A stretch of 64,000 nt of DNA from Pedobacter sp. AJM. GTDB taxonomy: Bacteria > Bacteroidota > Bacteroidia > Sphingobacteriales > Sphingobacteriaceae. This document shows, one piece after another, positions 8,481 to 17,383 of this stretch. Below the pieces are notes generated by a model that was not told the DNA's origin, searched no databases, and saw only the letters and a program-made list of their open reading frames with translations. Position numbers and translations under genes: made by a program. Location of the stretch: the NCBI RefSeq assembly GCF_002197755.1, contig NZ_NHOT01000003.1, positions 930,001 through 994,000 of the forward strand. Direction: 5' to 3'. Positions within the stretch are counted from its first letter, which is position 1. The number at the start of each line of letters is the position of its first letter.

Positions 8481-9734
8481 ATGAGCAAATACATCAATTT
8501 AAACCAATCTTTACAACAGCGTTTTATACATTACGCAAAAATAGATACACAATCAGATCCGAACTCAGCTTCCTGCCCTTCCACATTAAAGCAGAAGAAT
8601 TTAGGTGCCTTATTGGTTGAAGAATTAATAGCATTGGGCATTTCGGATGCAGAAATGGATAAAAACGGATATGTTTATGGAACAATTCCATCCAACACCA
8701 AAAAAATACTGCCTGTAATTTTCTTTTGTTCTCATATGGATACCTCTCCGGATTGCAGCGGTGAAGGTGTGAAGCCAATAATCCATCACAATTACCAGGG
8801 CGATGATATCATTTTACCAGATGACCCTCATATTGTGCTTAAAATGTCTGAGCACAGGGACTTAAAACATCAAATTGGTAATGATATCATTACAGCCAGT
8901 GGAACAACGTTGCTGGGTGCAGACAATAAGGCAGGCGTAACCGAAATCATGGAAGCGGCCAGCTTTCTAATGAAAAATCAGGAAGTAAAACATGGCACCA
9001 TTAAAATCCTGTTTACGCCTGATGAAGAAATAGGCCGTGGCGTTGATCAGTTGGATGTGGAAAAACTCGGGGCAGACTTTGGGTATACCATAGATGGAGA
9101 AACACTGGGTTCTATTGAAGATGAGACCTTTTCTGCCGATGGTGCCACATTGGTCATTCATGGGGTAAGTACACATCCTGGTTTTGCTAAGGGAAAAATG
9201 GAAAGTGCCATTAAAATTCTTGCGGATATCATTGCGGCCTTACCAAAAGACACCTTAACTCCTGAGGCTACGCATCAGAAAGAAGGCTTTATCCATCCGG
9301 TAAGCATCTCCGGCCAGGTAGAAATGGCTGAAGCACATTTTATCATCAGAGATTTTACTGATGAAAAACTTGCGGCACATGGTCAATTTCTGGAAGCAAC
9401 GGTAAAAAATGTGATCTCCAGGTATCCAAATACCACTTTTGATTTAGACATTAAGGCGCAATACAGAAATATGAAGCAAGTGCTGGATCAGTTTCCGCAA
9501 ATTGTTCAGTTCGGAATTGAAGCCATTGAGCGGGCAGGTGTTATAGCTAAAAAACAAAGCATTCGTGGTGGCACGGATGGTTCACGCTTATCTTTCATGG
9601 GTTTACCCTGCCCGAATATATTTGCCGGTGAACATGCTTTTCACAGTAAACAGGAATGGGTTAGTGTACAGGATATGGAGAAGGCCGTACAAACCATCAT
9701 CAACATTGCCTCCATCTGGGAAGAGAAAGGGTAA
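8481..9734 (+). CDS. pepT: peptidase T (tripeptide aminopeptidase)
   Basis: This 417-residue M20-family metallopeptidase has the PepT signature: SHMDTSPD (His85, Asp87), LGADNKAG, DEEIGRG with the catalytic and metal-binding acidic residues, GGTDGS and the C-terminal HSKQEW. The length fits E. coli PepT (about 408). It removes N-terminal residues from tripeptides in the cytoplasm and uses two zinc ions. The gene is monocistronic. Confidence 0.95.
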   Translation: MSKYINLNQSLQQRFIHYAKIDTQSDPNSASCPSTLKQKNLGALLVEELIALGISDAEMDKNGYVYGTIPSNTKKILPVIFFCSHMDTSPDCSGEGVKPIIHHNYQGDDIILPDDPHIVLKMSEHRDLKHQIGNDIITASGTTLLGADNKAGVTEIMEAASFLMKNQEVKHGTIKILFTPDEEIGRGVDQLDVEKLGADFGYTIDGETLGSIEDETFSADGATLVIHGVSTHPGFAKGKMESAIKILADIIAALPKDTLTPEATHQKEGFIHPVSISGQVEMAEAHFIIRDFTDEKLAAHGQFLEATVKNVISRYPNTTFDLDIKAQYRNMKQVLDQFPQIVQFGIEAIERAGVIAKKQSIRGGTDGSRLSFMGLPCPNIFAGEHAFHSKQEWVSVQDMEKAVQTIINIASIWEEKG

Positions 9735-9846
9735 TGCAGTCTGAAGTCAAAAGTCTGGAGTCTATAGTAACCAGTCGTGATATAAACGGACCTGGAATTT
9801 AGAAAAAAGATATTTTTTAGCATCATATTTGTTACTTTAGCACACC

Positions 9847-10713
9847 ATGATCACTCTTGAAAACGAATACCTCAACGTAAATTTAGCAGCTAAAGGAGCA
9901 GAACTCCAGCGCTTATACAGTAAAGAAACCAAACTGGAATACCTCTGGAACGGAGACGACCAGTACTGGGGTAAACATAGTCCGGTTTTATTTCCAATTG
10001 TTGGCGCTTTAAAAAACGACAGTTTTACCTATAAAAACAACACCTACCATTTACCCCGCCATGGCTTTGCCCGCGACCAGATTTTTAATGAGCAGAAAAA
10101 CAGTGATACCGAAGCCATATTCACGTTGACCCAAAGCGAAGAAAGCCTGAAGGTTTACCCTTTTCATTTTGAACTGAGATTAAAATATCAGCTCATCGAC
10201 AGAAAATTAATCCTCACTTATCAGGTAATCAATACAGGTGATGATGAACTTCTTTTCTCTCTTGGTGCACACCCGGCTTTTGCTGTCCCTAACAGTCCTA
10301 AAACAGATTATACGGATTATTACCTGGCTTTTAATGCAGATAAGAAACTTACCTATTGGAAACTGGACAATGGTTTGATTGCGAAAGAAACCGGAAGCAT
10401 TGCGCTTAACGGACATAAACTCCAATTAAAACATGAACTTTTTTATCAGGATGCTTTGGTATTTAAGGCCATGCAAAGCAATTGCATCAGCTTATTAAAC
10501 ACCAAAAACGATTATGGCCTGCATTTTCATTTTGATGATTTCCCCTTCTTTGGCATCTGGGCTGCAAAGGATGCACCTTTCGTTTGTCTTGAACCCTGGT
10601 GTGGTGTAGCAGATGATGTAGCGCATAACCAGGAACTTGCCCATAAAGAAGGAATTATAAAATTGAAGCAGGGCCAGCAGTGGGAACGATTCTGGGAAGT
10701 AGAATGTTTTTAA
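9847..10713 (+). CDS. aldose 1-epimerase family (mutarotase-like) protein
   Basis: This 288-residue protein has the galactose-mutarotase fold features of the LacX/YeaD-like group: PRHGFARDQ, SLGAHPAFAVP and EPWCGVADD near the C-terminus. The His residues in HGFAR and GAHPAF correspond to the catalytic region of mutarotases. Members probably interconvert sugar anomers or bind hexose-6-phosphates. It is cytoplasmic. The precise sugar is unknown. Confidence 0.85.
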   Translation: MITLENEYLNVNLAAKGAELQRLYSKETKLEYLWNGDDQYWGKHSPVLFPIVGALKNDSFTYKNNTYHLPRHGFARDQIFNEQKNSDTEAIFTLTQSEESLKVYPFHFELRLKYQLIDRKLILTYQVINTGDDELLFSLGAHPAFAVPNSPKTDYTDYYLAFNADKKLTYWKLDNGLIAKETGSIALNGHKLQLKHELFYQDALVFKAMQSNCISLLNTKNDYGLHFHFDDFPFFGIWAAKDAPFVCLEPWCGVADDVAHNQELAHKEGIIKLKQGQQWERFWEVECF

Positions 10714-10716
10714 AAA

Positions 10717-10753
10717 GCTAAGCAGAGCCGGAATGTTCTGCTCAGCCTGTTTA
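10717..10753 (+). terminator. possible terminator after the mutarotase-like gene
   Basis: The arms GCTAAGCAGA and TCTGCTCAGC (10717-10726 with 10737-10746) can pair with one mismatch just after the stop codon. They are followed by CTGTTT, so the U-run is poor. Confidence 0.4.
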
Positions 10754-10862
10754 AAAAGCCAACTTGAATATCATCTAATGCTACCTAACATGATTTTGAA
10801 TTTCCGGAAACAACCATAAAACTATCCTGTTTTACTTAAAAGTTTCAGCAAGAAAATTAAAT

Positions 10863-11288
10863 ATGGATAATCAGGTAGAAAAAAATAAAGCGATTTGTAA
10901 AGTATTTTTGGATGAATTGTTTAACCAAAAAAATATAGATGCCATTGATCAGTTTGTGGATCATCATGTCAGCATTCAAAATCCATTTCCCGGACAAAGA
11001 ACAGGAGCTGACGGATTTCGGGATATCAGCCAGATATACGGACTGGCTTTCCCTGATCTGAAAATCAGCTTTAACCACATTTTAGGTGATGCAGATCAAG
11101 TTACCTGTCACTTCACGCTGGAGGGTACGCACAAAGACCTTTTCATGAATGTACCGGCTACAGGTATCAAAGTGAGATATGATATCGTGTATATTTTAAA
11201 ATTTACCAACGAGAAAATAACAGCGCACTGGTCTTTAGTTGATGGATTAAGCGTGCTGCAACAAATTGGTGCCATTTCTCTTACTTAA
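10863..11288 (+). CDS. ester cyclase / SnoaL-like polyketide cyclase family protein
   Basis: This 141-residue protein has an NTF2-like cone fold typical of the SnoaL group: an N-terminal helix (CKVFLDELFNQKNIDAIDQFVD), then IQNPFPGQRTGADGF and a beta-rich C-terminus ending in HWSLVDGLSVLQQIG. Members bind or transform small hydrophobic molecules, but most bacterial stand-alone copies have no known substrate. It is cytoplasmic and monocistronic, with a terminator 60 bp downstream. Confidence 0.82.
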   Translation: MDNQVEKNKAICKVFLDELFNQKNIDAIDQFVDHHVSIQNPFPGQRTGADGFRDISQIYGLAFPDLKISFNHILGDADQVTCHFTLEGTHKDLFMNVPATGIKVRYDIVYILKFTNEKITAHWSLVDGLSVLQQIGAISLT

Positions 11289-11349
11289 GCAATATAGAAT
11301 GCTTCTATAGTCAATATACTCTAGAATAGATGGCATGTTCATGACCAGC

Positions 11350-11387
11350 AATAAGGCTTTAATACAAATTTGAAGCCTTATTTTTTT
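11350..11387 (+). terminator. rho-independent terminator
   Basis: A 10-bp stem (AATAAGGCTT at 11350-11359 with AAGCCTTATT at 11373-11382) is followed by a run of T. It is placed to end the SnoaL-like transcript. Confidence 0.8.
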
Positions 11388-11484
11388 GAAATCAAAATTT
11401 TATATGCTTCCCGATTTGAATAAAACCATCCAATTGGTTATTCTTGCAATTGAGCCTGATTAAGTTATTTCCTTAAAGCTACAA

Positions 11485-12576
11485 ATGAAATCCTTAACCT
11501 TACCCATACTTCAAAGCAGACAACATTTTCCGGTTCTTGATGGATTGCGGGGCGTAGCAGCACTGGCTATTGTTATTTTTCACTTTATGGAAATCGTTTT
11601 TACCGATTTCACCCAAAACATTATTGGCCATGGTTTCCTGGCTGTCGATTTCTTTTTCTGTTTATCTGGCTTTGTTATTGGCTATGCCTATGACAACCGT
11701 TTAGAAGAAATGGGCATCCTGGAGTTTTTTAAATCGCGGATCATCAGGCTTCACCCGCTGGTATTATTTGGTTCCGTACTCGGTTTATTTGCCTTTTTAT
11801 TTGATCCCTTTGGCGGTCAACCCTTTATTTTCAGTACAGGTAAGATCATTTTGCTTTTTATCAGTTCTGCCTTACTGATTCCTTTTCCGGCGATGGAAGA
11901 AAGGGCTTTTAACTTATTTGGTTTAAACGCGCCATCATGGTCGTTATTCTGGGAATATGTAGCGAATATATTTTATGCTTTTATACTGGCCAGGCTGCAT
12001 CGAAAGTACCTGGTTATTTTAGCCATTATCGCGGCCATACTTTTAGGCGTAGTGGCTTACCGGGCTGGCTCATTAATGGGCGGATGGGCTGGCGATAACT
12101 TTTGGGATGGTGGAGCCCGAATTTTTTACTCTTTCATCGCGGGCCTGCTGGTTTATCGCTTCAAGTGGACAATTAAAAATAATTTAGGCTTTTTTGGCCT
12201 TTCCATATTGCTCAGCTTAGCGTTCCTGATGCCTTTTTTTAGCTATAGCTGGCTAGCCGAATTAGCGGTGGTATTATTTTATTTCCCCTTAATCATTGCA
12301 TTGGGCGTGGGCACTAAAGTGCATGAGCGCCTGATAGGATTGTGCCATTTTTCGGGCAAAATTTCCTATCCGTTATACATGACCCATTATTCAGCGATCT
12401 GGATGTTTAACCATTATTACAGCACCTATAAACCGCAGGGCAAAGAATTATCGCTGTTAATTATTGCGGGGGTAATGGTCTTATTGTGCCTCGCCTATCT
12501 TACCATGGTATGGTATGATCTGCCCGTTAGAAAATACTTAAGCCGCAAAAGGATAAAAAGCGACTTACCCAAATAA
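11485..12576 (+). CDS. membrane acyltransferase (acyltransferase 3 / OafA-like)
   Basis: This 363-residue protein has about ten hydrophobic segments. The N-terminal motif LDGLRGVAALAIVIFHF carries the conserved R and H of acyltransferase-3 proteins, and FFCLSGFVIGY follows. These enzymes O-acetylate or succinylate surface sugars or other envelope molecules. No glycan cluster is nearby, so the acceptor is unknown. Its stop overlaps the convergent cysM by 12 bp. Confidence 0.88.
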   Translation: MKSLTLPILQSRQHFPVLDGLRGVAALAIVIFHFMEIVFTDFTQNIIGHGFLAVDFFFCLSGFVIGYAYDNRLEEMGILEFFKSRIIRLHPLVLFGSVLGLFAFLFDPFGGQPFIFSTGKIILLFISSALLIPFPAMEERAFNLFGLNAPSWSLFWEYVANIFYAFILARLHRKYLVILAIIAAILLGVVAYRAGSLMGGWAGDNFWDGGARIFYSFIAGLLVYRFKWTIKNNLGFFGLSILLSLAFLMPFFSYSWLAELAVVLFYFPLIIALGVGTKVHERLIGLCHFSGKISYPLYMTHYSAIWMFNHYYSTYKPQGKELSLLIIAGVMVLLCLAYLTMVWYDLPVRKYLSRKRIKSDLPK

Positions 12577-13437
12577 GTCACTGCTGAGGTATCGATCACC
12601 CCGATCGCAGGTAATAAAAACCAATACACCAGACTCCAATTCCGAAGCTACACGAATGGCCGCTGCACAGGCACCACCAGAACTCATTCCTGCAAAAATA
12701 CCTTCTTCCCTGGCTAATCTCCTCGACATTTCCACAGCTTCTTCCTGGCTGATATCCATTATACGATCTACACGTTCAGGCTCAAAAATTTGGGGTAAGT
12801 ATTCTTTCGGCCAACGGCGGATTCCGGGGATGGATGAACCTTCTGTTGGCTGGCAACCCACAATTTGAACCGATGGGTTTTGTTCTTTAAGGTATCGCGA
12901 ACATCCCATGATGGTGCCGGTTGTACCCATTGAACTGATAAAATGTGTAATTTCTCCTTCAGTATCTCTCCACATCTCCGGCGCGGTAGTTTTATAGTGC
13001 GCCAGGTAATTATCAGGGTTTGCAAACTGGTTCAGCAAAAAGTAACCCTTAGAAACACCTTTTTCTTCAGCATAATCACGACAGGCTTCTATACTTTCGA
13101 GCAAGGTCACCCGTGCACCAAAAGCTTCCATGGTTACTTTACGCTCGCGGGTAGAATTTTCAGGCATCACCAGCTCAATATCCAGGTTATATAATTTGGC
13201 AATCATGGCCAGTGCGATGCCTGTGTTTCCACTGGTTGCCTCCACCAATTTCGTTCCTGGCTTAATCTCACCACGTTCTATTGCACTGCGAATCATATTT
13301 AGAGAAGCCCTGTCTTTTACACTTCCGCCTGGGTTATTTCCTTCCAGCTTGGCATAAATTTTCACTTTTGGGTTAGGGCTGAGTTTACTCAATGCAACCA
13401 TGGGTGTGTTCCCGATTAAATCTATAATTCCTGCCAT
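12565..13437 (-). CDS. cysM: cysteine synthase (O-acetylserine sulfhydrylase, CysM type)
   Basis: This 290-residue PLP enzyme starts at the ATG at 13437 (MAGIIDLIGNTPMV). The open frame extends 30 codons upstream, but that extension overlaps cysE and lacks family similarity. Lys41 in NNPGGSVKDRAS holds PLP, and TSGNTG and GTTGT are the substrate and phosphate loops. It makes cysteine from O-acetylserine and sulfide or thiosulfate. The short form and sequence favour CysM (isoform B). It follows cysE by 5 bp on the same strand. Confidence 0.92.
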   Translation of the reverse strand: MAGIIDLIGNTPMVALSKLSPNPKVKIYAKLEGNNPGGSVKDRASLNMIRSAIERGEIKPGTKLVEATSGNTGIALAMIAKLYNLDIELVMPENSTRERKVTMEAFGARVTLLESIEACRDYAEEKGVSKGYFLLNQFANPDNYLAHYKTTAPEMWRDTEGEITHFISSMGTTGTIMGCSRYLKEQNPSVQIVGCQPTEGSSIPGIRRWPKEYLPQIFEPERVDRIMDISQEEAVEMSRRLAREEGIFAGMSSGGACAAAIRVASELESGVLVFITCDRGDRYLSSDLFG

Positions 13438-13442
13438 AATGT

Positions 13443-14255
13443 TTAATTCTTTTCTTTTATATTTCTGATGGTGATGGTTGGTGAATGATAAACCAATGAA
13501 TAAGGATTCACACTTTCCGTAAGCCATACATTTCCGCCAATGATGCTGTCATGTCCGATGGTGGTATCTCCACCCAGGATGGTGGCTCCAGAATAAATCA
13601 CCACCCGGTCTTCTACCTTTGGGTGCCTGCTGCTGCCGGCAAATACTTTTTTTACACTCATAGCACCCAGCGTTACGCCCTGGTATAATTTTACATGTTC
13701 ACCAATAACGGTGGTTTCGCCAATCACAATACCGGTTCCATGATCAATATAAAAGTATTCGCCAATTTCTGCCGCCGGATGAATATCGATCCCGGTTTTT
13801 GAATGTGCATGTTCAGTTAAAATTCTTGGAATCAGCCTGAGCCCCAGTACATGCAAGGCATGTGCAATGCGGTAAAGGCAAATGGCATAAAATCCCGGGT
13901 ATGTGCGGATGACCTCAAATTCACTCACCGCCGCAGGGTCACCTTTATAAATTGCAGAGATATCAGTATGGAGTGTTTGATAAAGCACCGGAAGCTGTGC
14001 AAAGAAAAGTTCCGTTATTAAATTGGCATCACCAGGATTTTCCGGATGGCCAGCTGATGCGATGTTAAACAACTCAGATTTTAAGCTCTGGGTATAAATC
14101 ACTAAATCAGTTTCACTTTCAAAGTGGATAATGCTATGCTCGGGATATAACAAGTCGACAATTTTGATAGCCCAATGCGCAATAACATCATTAGGTGGCA
14201 GATGGTTATCACTATTTCGCTTTCTAAACAGGTAACCGAAAAAATCGTCACTCAT
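13443..14255 (-). CDS. cysE: serine O-acetyltransferase
   Basis: This 270-residue protein has an N-terminal helical domain and a C-terminal left-handed beta-helix built of hexapeptide repeats. Key segments are [19 protein letters not shown] (catalytic D and H region), GVTLGA and [10 protein letters not shown]. It makes O-acetylserine from serine and acetyl-CoA, feeding the CysM encoded 5 bp downstream. The two form a compact cysteine operon. Confidence 0.93.
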   Translation of the reverse strand: MSDDFFGYLFRKRNSDNHLPPNDVIAHWAIKIVDLLYPEHSIIHFESETDLVIYTQSLKSELFNIASAGHPENPGDANLITELFFAQLPVLYQTLHTDISAIYKGDPAAVSEFEVIRTYPGFYAICLYRIAHALHVLGLRLIPRILTEHAHSKTGIDIHPAAEIGEYFYIDHGTGIVIGETTVIGEHVKLYQGVTLGAMSVKKVFAGSSRHPKVEDRVVIYSGATILGGDTTIGHDSIIGGNVWLTESVNPYSLVYHSPTITIRNIKEKN

Positions 14256-14545
14256 AAAAATACTGGTTAAATCTTAACACTAAATCCCTTTGTTTTGTAG
14301 CGTAAATATATCGATTAGCCTTTAGCTCTACGTCATTTACTCATCAAAATGTTTACCCTCAAAAACCAGCATTTAGCACAAAGGTTATCCGCATTATGCA
14401 TGGTGATATAACAGAAGTTCTATATAAAATCCCCCAATAAAACACGAACGATATAAATGACTTATTACCGTCATCGCCAATCAACAAAAGGTACTTCATC
14501 AGGAAATGATTAAACGGGGGAATGGCGTGGCATTATAAAAATATT

Positions 14546-14887
14546 CTACTGATGCTGGTGACGCACAACTGTCGTAATATTTAATTCTTCCGGTTTTACA
14601 ATCAGACCGGTAGAATCTACATTATTTTCATCAGCCAAGGCTTTGCCAGAAGGCTTTTCGTCTGCAGTAGCAGCCTTTCCAGGATTTTTAACTGTTTCCA
14701 TGCTTTCAGATAAATTTGCTGGTGAAAGAGATAGGTAATACCAAAGGCCACCACCAATCAGCAATACCAGAAGCAAACCAATCGTCCAGTTTTTGTTTTT
14801 TGGAGTCTCTGCTGTTTCGTTTTTAGAAAGATCAAATTGAGTTCTGGCTTTTGCCAACGGCTCATTTTTATTTAAATCAAATGACAT
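14546..14887 (-). CDS. small single-pass membrane protein with FDLxKNE repeats
   Basis: This 113-residue protein begins with two related motifs, FDLNKNE (residues 3-9) and FDLSKNE (18-24). A membrane segment (WTIGLLLVLLIGGGLWYYLSL) and a low-complexity Ala/Lys/Glu-rich exported tail follow. It lies directly downstream of a TerD-family remnant on the same strand. The FDLxK motif resembles the N-terminal strand of TerD-like proteins, so it probably belonged to a TerD operon. Function unknown. Confidence 0.62.
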   Translation of the reverse strand: MSFDLNKNEPLAKARTQFDLSKNETAETPKNKNWTIGLLLVLLIGGGLWYYLSLSPANLSESMETVKNPGKAATADEKPSGKALADENNVDSTGLIVKPEELNITTVVRHQHQ

Positions 14888-14897
14888 AATTTTTATT

Positions 14898-15029
14898 TTA
14901 AGTATGCATATCTACTAAGGTTTGCAGGCTTCCGGTATGCGCACGGCCCATCGCTTCAAACTCCCAGCTGTCTCCGGAACGAAATAAGCGACCAAATTCC
15001 ACCGCATCTTCATTCGCGTTAATAATCCT
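14898..15029 (-). pseudogene. C-terminal remnant of a TerD-family (tellurium/stress) gene
   Basis: Minus-strand translation reads RIINANEDAVEFGRLFR, then GDSWEFEAMGRAHTGSLQ and a short tail before a stop at 14898. The E-x-GRLFR-xx-x-W-F-A-x-G pattern matches the C-terminus of TerD-type proteins (typically E-LYRH-W-F-A-GQG). An in-frame stop lies directly before the first residue, and no upstream frame continues the fold. Only about 43 codons of a ~190-codon gene survive, so this is a decayed gene rather than a small ORF. Confidence 0.6.
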
Positions 15030-15233
15030 TTAATTTATGTAAACCCTAAAGTTTTACCAATCTTCATAATCTATGGAGATTGTTTTGATTTATGCCTCAA
15101 AAATATAGGAATCTTAAAGCTCTTTTTTACGGGAACCCAGAATTGCAACGTTTTTCGTTTATCATAAATTATTCGAACTATACGCTGGCGAAGAACAGGT
15201 CGCAATGCTTATCTTCGTTAATTAAATTTAACC
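15030..15233. other. intergenic region between the TerD remnant and the Crp-like regulator
   Basis: The region is AT-rich. It presumably holds residual TerD sequence that is no longer readable and the promoter of the downstream regulator. A TATCTTCG at 15210-15217 is a 7/8 match to TAnnTTTG. Nothing else is supported. Confidence 0.35.
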
Positions 15234-15803
15234 ATGCTTATATACGAAACGTTACGCATACACATTGAAAAACAAATTGCCTTAACAGATGAAGAATTTG
15301 ATTTTGTGCAACAGCATTTCGAAGTTAAACGATATAAAAAACATCAATTTATTATTCAGGAAGGTGAAATGGTGCGGTATTCTTATTTTCTAGTTTCAGG
15401 ATTAACTAAACTGGTCCATCATGATGAAAGTGGTAAAGCACATATTGTTTCTTTTGCCATGGAAGATTGGTGGGAAAGTGATTTCCATGCTTACCTCACG
15501 CAAACACCAGCAATGCTTTCGCTGGAATGTATTGAAGATACGGTGGTGCTATGCATCTCTTTGGTAAATTATAGAAAGCTGTGCTCCCGACTTCAAAAAG
15601 TAGAATCTTTCTTTCTGGAGAAAGCACACTTCGGTAATATCGCCGCACAAAGGCGAATCTTATCGTTACTTACTGCTAACGCAAAAGAGCGTTATGAACA
15701 ATTGCGAAGACAATATCCTTCTTTATTTCAGCGGGTTCCAAAATCCTTGCTCGCTGCTTATCTCGGTGTATCCAGAGAAACATTGAGCAGGCTGTCAGAT
15801 TAG
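15234..15803 (+). CDS. Crp/Fnr family transcriptional regulator
   Basis: This 189-residue protein has an N-terminal cyclic-nucleotide-binding-like beta-roll (KRYKKHQFIIQEGE... YSYFLVSGLTKLV). A dimerisation helix and a C-terminal helix-turn-helix (LLAAYLGVSRETLSRL) follow. No Cys cluster like that of FNR is seen. Related proteins in Bacteroidota often control the gene next to them; the RidA gene lies about 100 bp downstream on the same strand. The ligand is unknown. Confidence 0.88.
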   Translation: MLIYETLRIHIEKQIALTDEEFDFVQQHFEVKRYKKHQFIIQEGEMVRYSYFLVSGLTKLVHHDESGKAHIVSFAMEDWWESDFHAYLTQTPAMLSLECIEDTVVLCISLVNYRKLCSRLQKVESFFLEKAHFGNIAAQRRILSLLTANAKERYEQLRRQYPSLFQRVPKSLLAAYLGVSRETLSRLSD

Positions 15804-15909
15804 CGTGTGATAAACATCACAAAAAAATGGTGATGTCCCGCAACTGATCTTAACAATTATTCTCTCAATTTTGTGGTATAGCAAATTCGCTATAATGAAA
15901 CAATTTGAC

Positions 15910-16299
15910 ATGGAAAAACGAGCAATAAATCCCTGGAATTGGCAGGATCAAAGAAATTATGTACAAGCTGTAGAAGTGAAAGCAGCGAATGGAACGTTGT
16001 ATTGTTCAGGACAAACTGCTATTGATGCTGATGGAAAATCTAGTGATGCTGATATGGCTACGCAACTTACGCAAGCCATTGCAAACCTGGAACAGTTAAT
16101 TACCTCGGCAGATTATGATTGCAAAAACATTGTCCGCTTAAATGTTTACCACACCAATATTGATGAATTTTTTAATAACTTTCAGATCCTTCAAGATTGG
16201 GTGGTGAAACATGGTATTAAACAGGCCACAACAGTAATGGAAGTGAAAAGTCTTTTTGAAACCTTAAAGGTAGAACTGGAAGCCACTGTGGTAAAGTAG
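15910..16299 (+). CDS. RidA family protein (YjgF/YER057c/UK114)
   Basis: This is a RidA-type protein of 129 residues from ATG 15910 (MEKRAINPWNW). In-frame ATGs also exist at 15895 and upstream. It shows LYCSGQTAID, the D-x-x-NIVRLNVYHTNIDEF segment and the C-terminal VMEVKSLFE region. RidA proteins hydrolyse reactive enamine/imine intermediates from PLP enzymes. In the C-terminal motif the canonical RidA Arg that binds the substrate carboxylate is replaced (TTVMEVKSL), so this may be a Rid-like subgroup without canonical deaminase activity. Confidence 0.83.
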   Translation: MEKRAINPWNWQDQRNYVQAVEVKAANGTLYCSGQTAIDADGKSSDADMATQLTQAIANLEQLITSADYDCKNIVRLNVYHTNIDEFFNNFQILQDWVVKHGIKQATTVMEVKSLFETLKVELEATVVK

Positions 16300-16337
16300 A
16301 AGATTTTACTGCCAGAGACAGTATCATACATTCGAAA

Positions 16338-16407
16338 TGTCATCTTGAGCCTGCCGAAGGGCCTTAAAAAGAATTGCTTAACGGTATTCGGCAAGCTCAA
16401 CATGACA
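16338..16407. repeat. imperfect long inverted repeat (REP/MITE-like)
   Basis: A 21-bp arm TGTCATCTTGAGCCTGCCGAA (16338-16358) pairs with 16387-16407 with two mismatches. The TGTCAT-TTGAG-CGAA core is of a kind scattered through Bacteroidota intergenic regions. It lies between the RidA gene and the convergent DUF4097 gene and could act as a transcription end for both. Confidence 0.65.
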
Positions 16408-16457
16408 AATTTTAATACAGAAGGCCTTTTGAATTTAAATCAAACCTGTTATATCAT

Positions 16458-17363
16458 CTATTTCTTTTCTCTGATGTAGATATTATTGTGGTTAGATTTA
16501 AGGATGAAATCTACTCCACCACCATTTATTTTTCCATTAAGTGATTCTGCATAATTCCCACCCTCATAGCCAAATACAGGAGCATTTTCATCCTGGTTTT
16601 CACTGTTGGCAGCTAAACTTTTGATGGTTAAAGCCTGAACGCCCTTTCCAATAGTTAGTGTTTTTACAGGTTGCCCTGTTGCATTCGTTTTCGGGTTAGA
16701 AGCGGGATTTATTGCAATTTTCAAGTCATCAGCTGCATAGATTTTGCCATAGTTACTGATCACTTCGAGATTTGCTTTTACAGAAGCAGGAAGCGCAATA
16801 TCAACATGCCCATTCACAGATATAATAGAAATGGGACCTTTCAAATCAGCTGGAAATGACGCATCAACCGAGCCATGTAAGGTTTTGATATTCATAGGAC
16901 CGACATTGTTGGTTAATACAATATCATTTCCGGTTACCGCTACATCAATCTCTGTTTTCAAATTTTTAAGTGTAACTGTATCCTGATACATATTGCTGTT
17001 ATTGGCAAAGGAAACACGGACGTTTCTTGGTAATTTGATGCTTAATTTTGGTTGGTTAGCCACGCTAACCGGATTTACATTAATATCATCTCCCCTTACG
17101 GTAACATCAAAACCCAAACCGCTATTATCTTTAAAACCAGAACTGTTAAATGCCTTTAGTCCTTTAGCACGCTCATCAACTTCTTCATCTTCATTTTTAG
17201 GAAGAGAGAAAATAATTTCATTTCCATCGTAACCCTCTACCGTAACCCCGCTGATGTTGAGGTTCAGTTTTCCATTATTTTTAGCAAGCTTGTATTGTTT
17301 TTGTGCCGAGGCCGACAGGCCAGTGGTAAATAGGGCAAATAATAAGATCAATTGTAGTTTCAT
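16458..17363 (-). CDS. secreted DUF4097-like (putative adhesin) beta-helix protein
   Basis: This 301-residue protein has a signal peptide (cleavage near ASAQ, residue 20). The mature part is a regular series of short beta strands (LNISGVTVEGYDGNEIIF; LKTEIDVAVTGNDIVLTNNVG; GSVDASFPADL) typical of DUF4097/DUF2807-type repeats. It is the last gene of a sigma / HEAT-repeat membrane protein / DUF4097 operon. Such proteins are often effectors of envelope-stress sigma modules; exact role unknown. Confidence 0.75.
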   Translation of the reverse strand: MKLQLILLFALFTTGLSASAQKQYKLAKNNGKLNLNISGVTVEGYDGNEIIFSLPKNEDEEVDERAKGLKAFNSSGFKDNSGLGFDVTVRGDDINVNPVSVANQPKLSIKLPRNVRVSFANNSNMYQDTVTLKNLKTEIDVAVTGNDIVLTNNVGPMNIKTLHGSVDASFPADLKGPISIISVNGHVDIALPASVKANLEVISNYGKIYAADDLKIAINPASNPKTNATGQPVKTLTIGKGVQALTIKSLAANSENQDENAPVFGYEGGNYAESLNGKINGGGVDFILKSNHNNIYIREKK

Positions 17364-17383
17364 ATCTTTAGTGTTTATGTTGA

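Noticed and set aside
10801..10810. TTTCCGGAAA palindrome upstream of the SnoaL-like gene, compared with the three-promoter motif
   Set aside because: It lacks the TTACGG/CCGTAA halves, and no -10 box lies 21 bp away on the expected side.
13438..13527. 30-codon N-terminal extension of cysteine synthase
   Set aside because: It overlaps the end of cysE and shows no similarity to the family; MAGIIDLIGNTP is the usual start.
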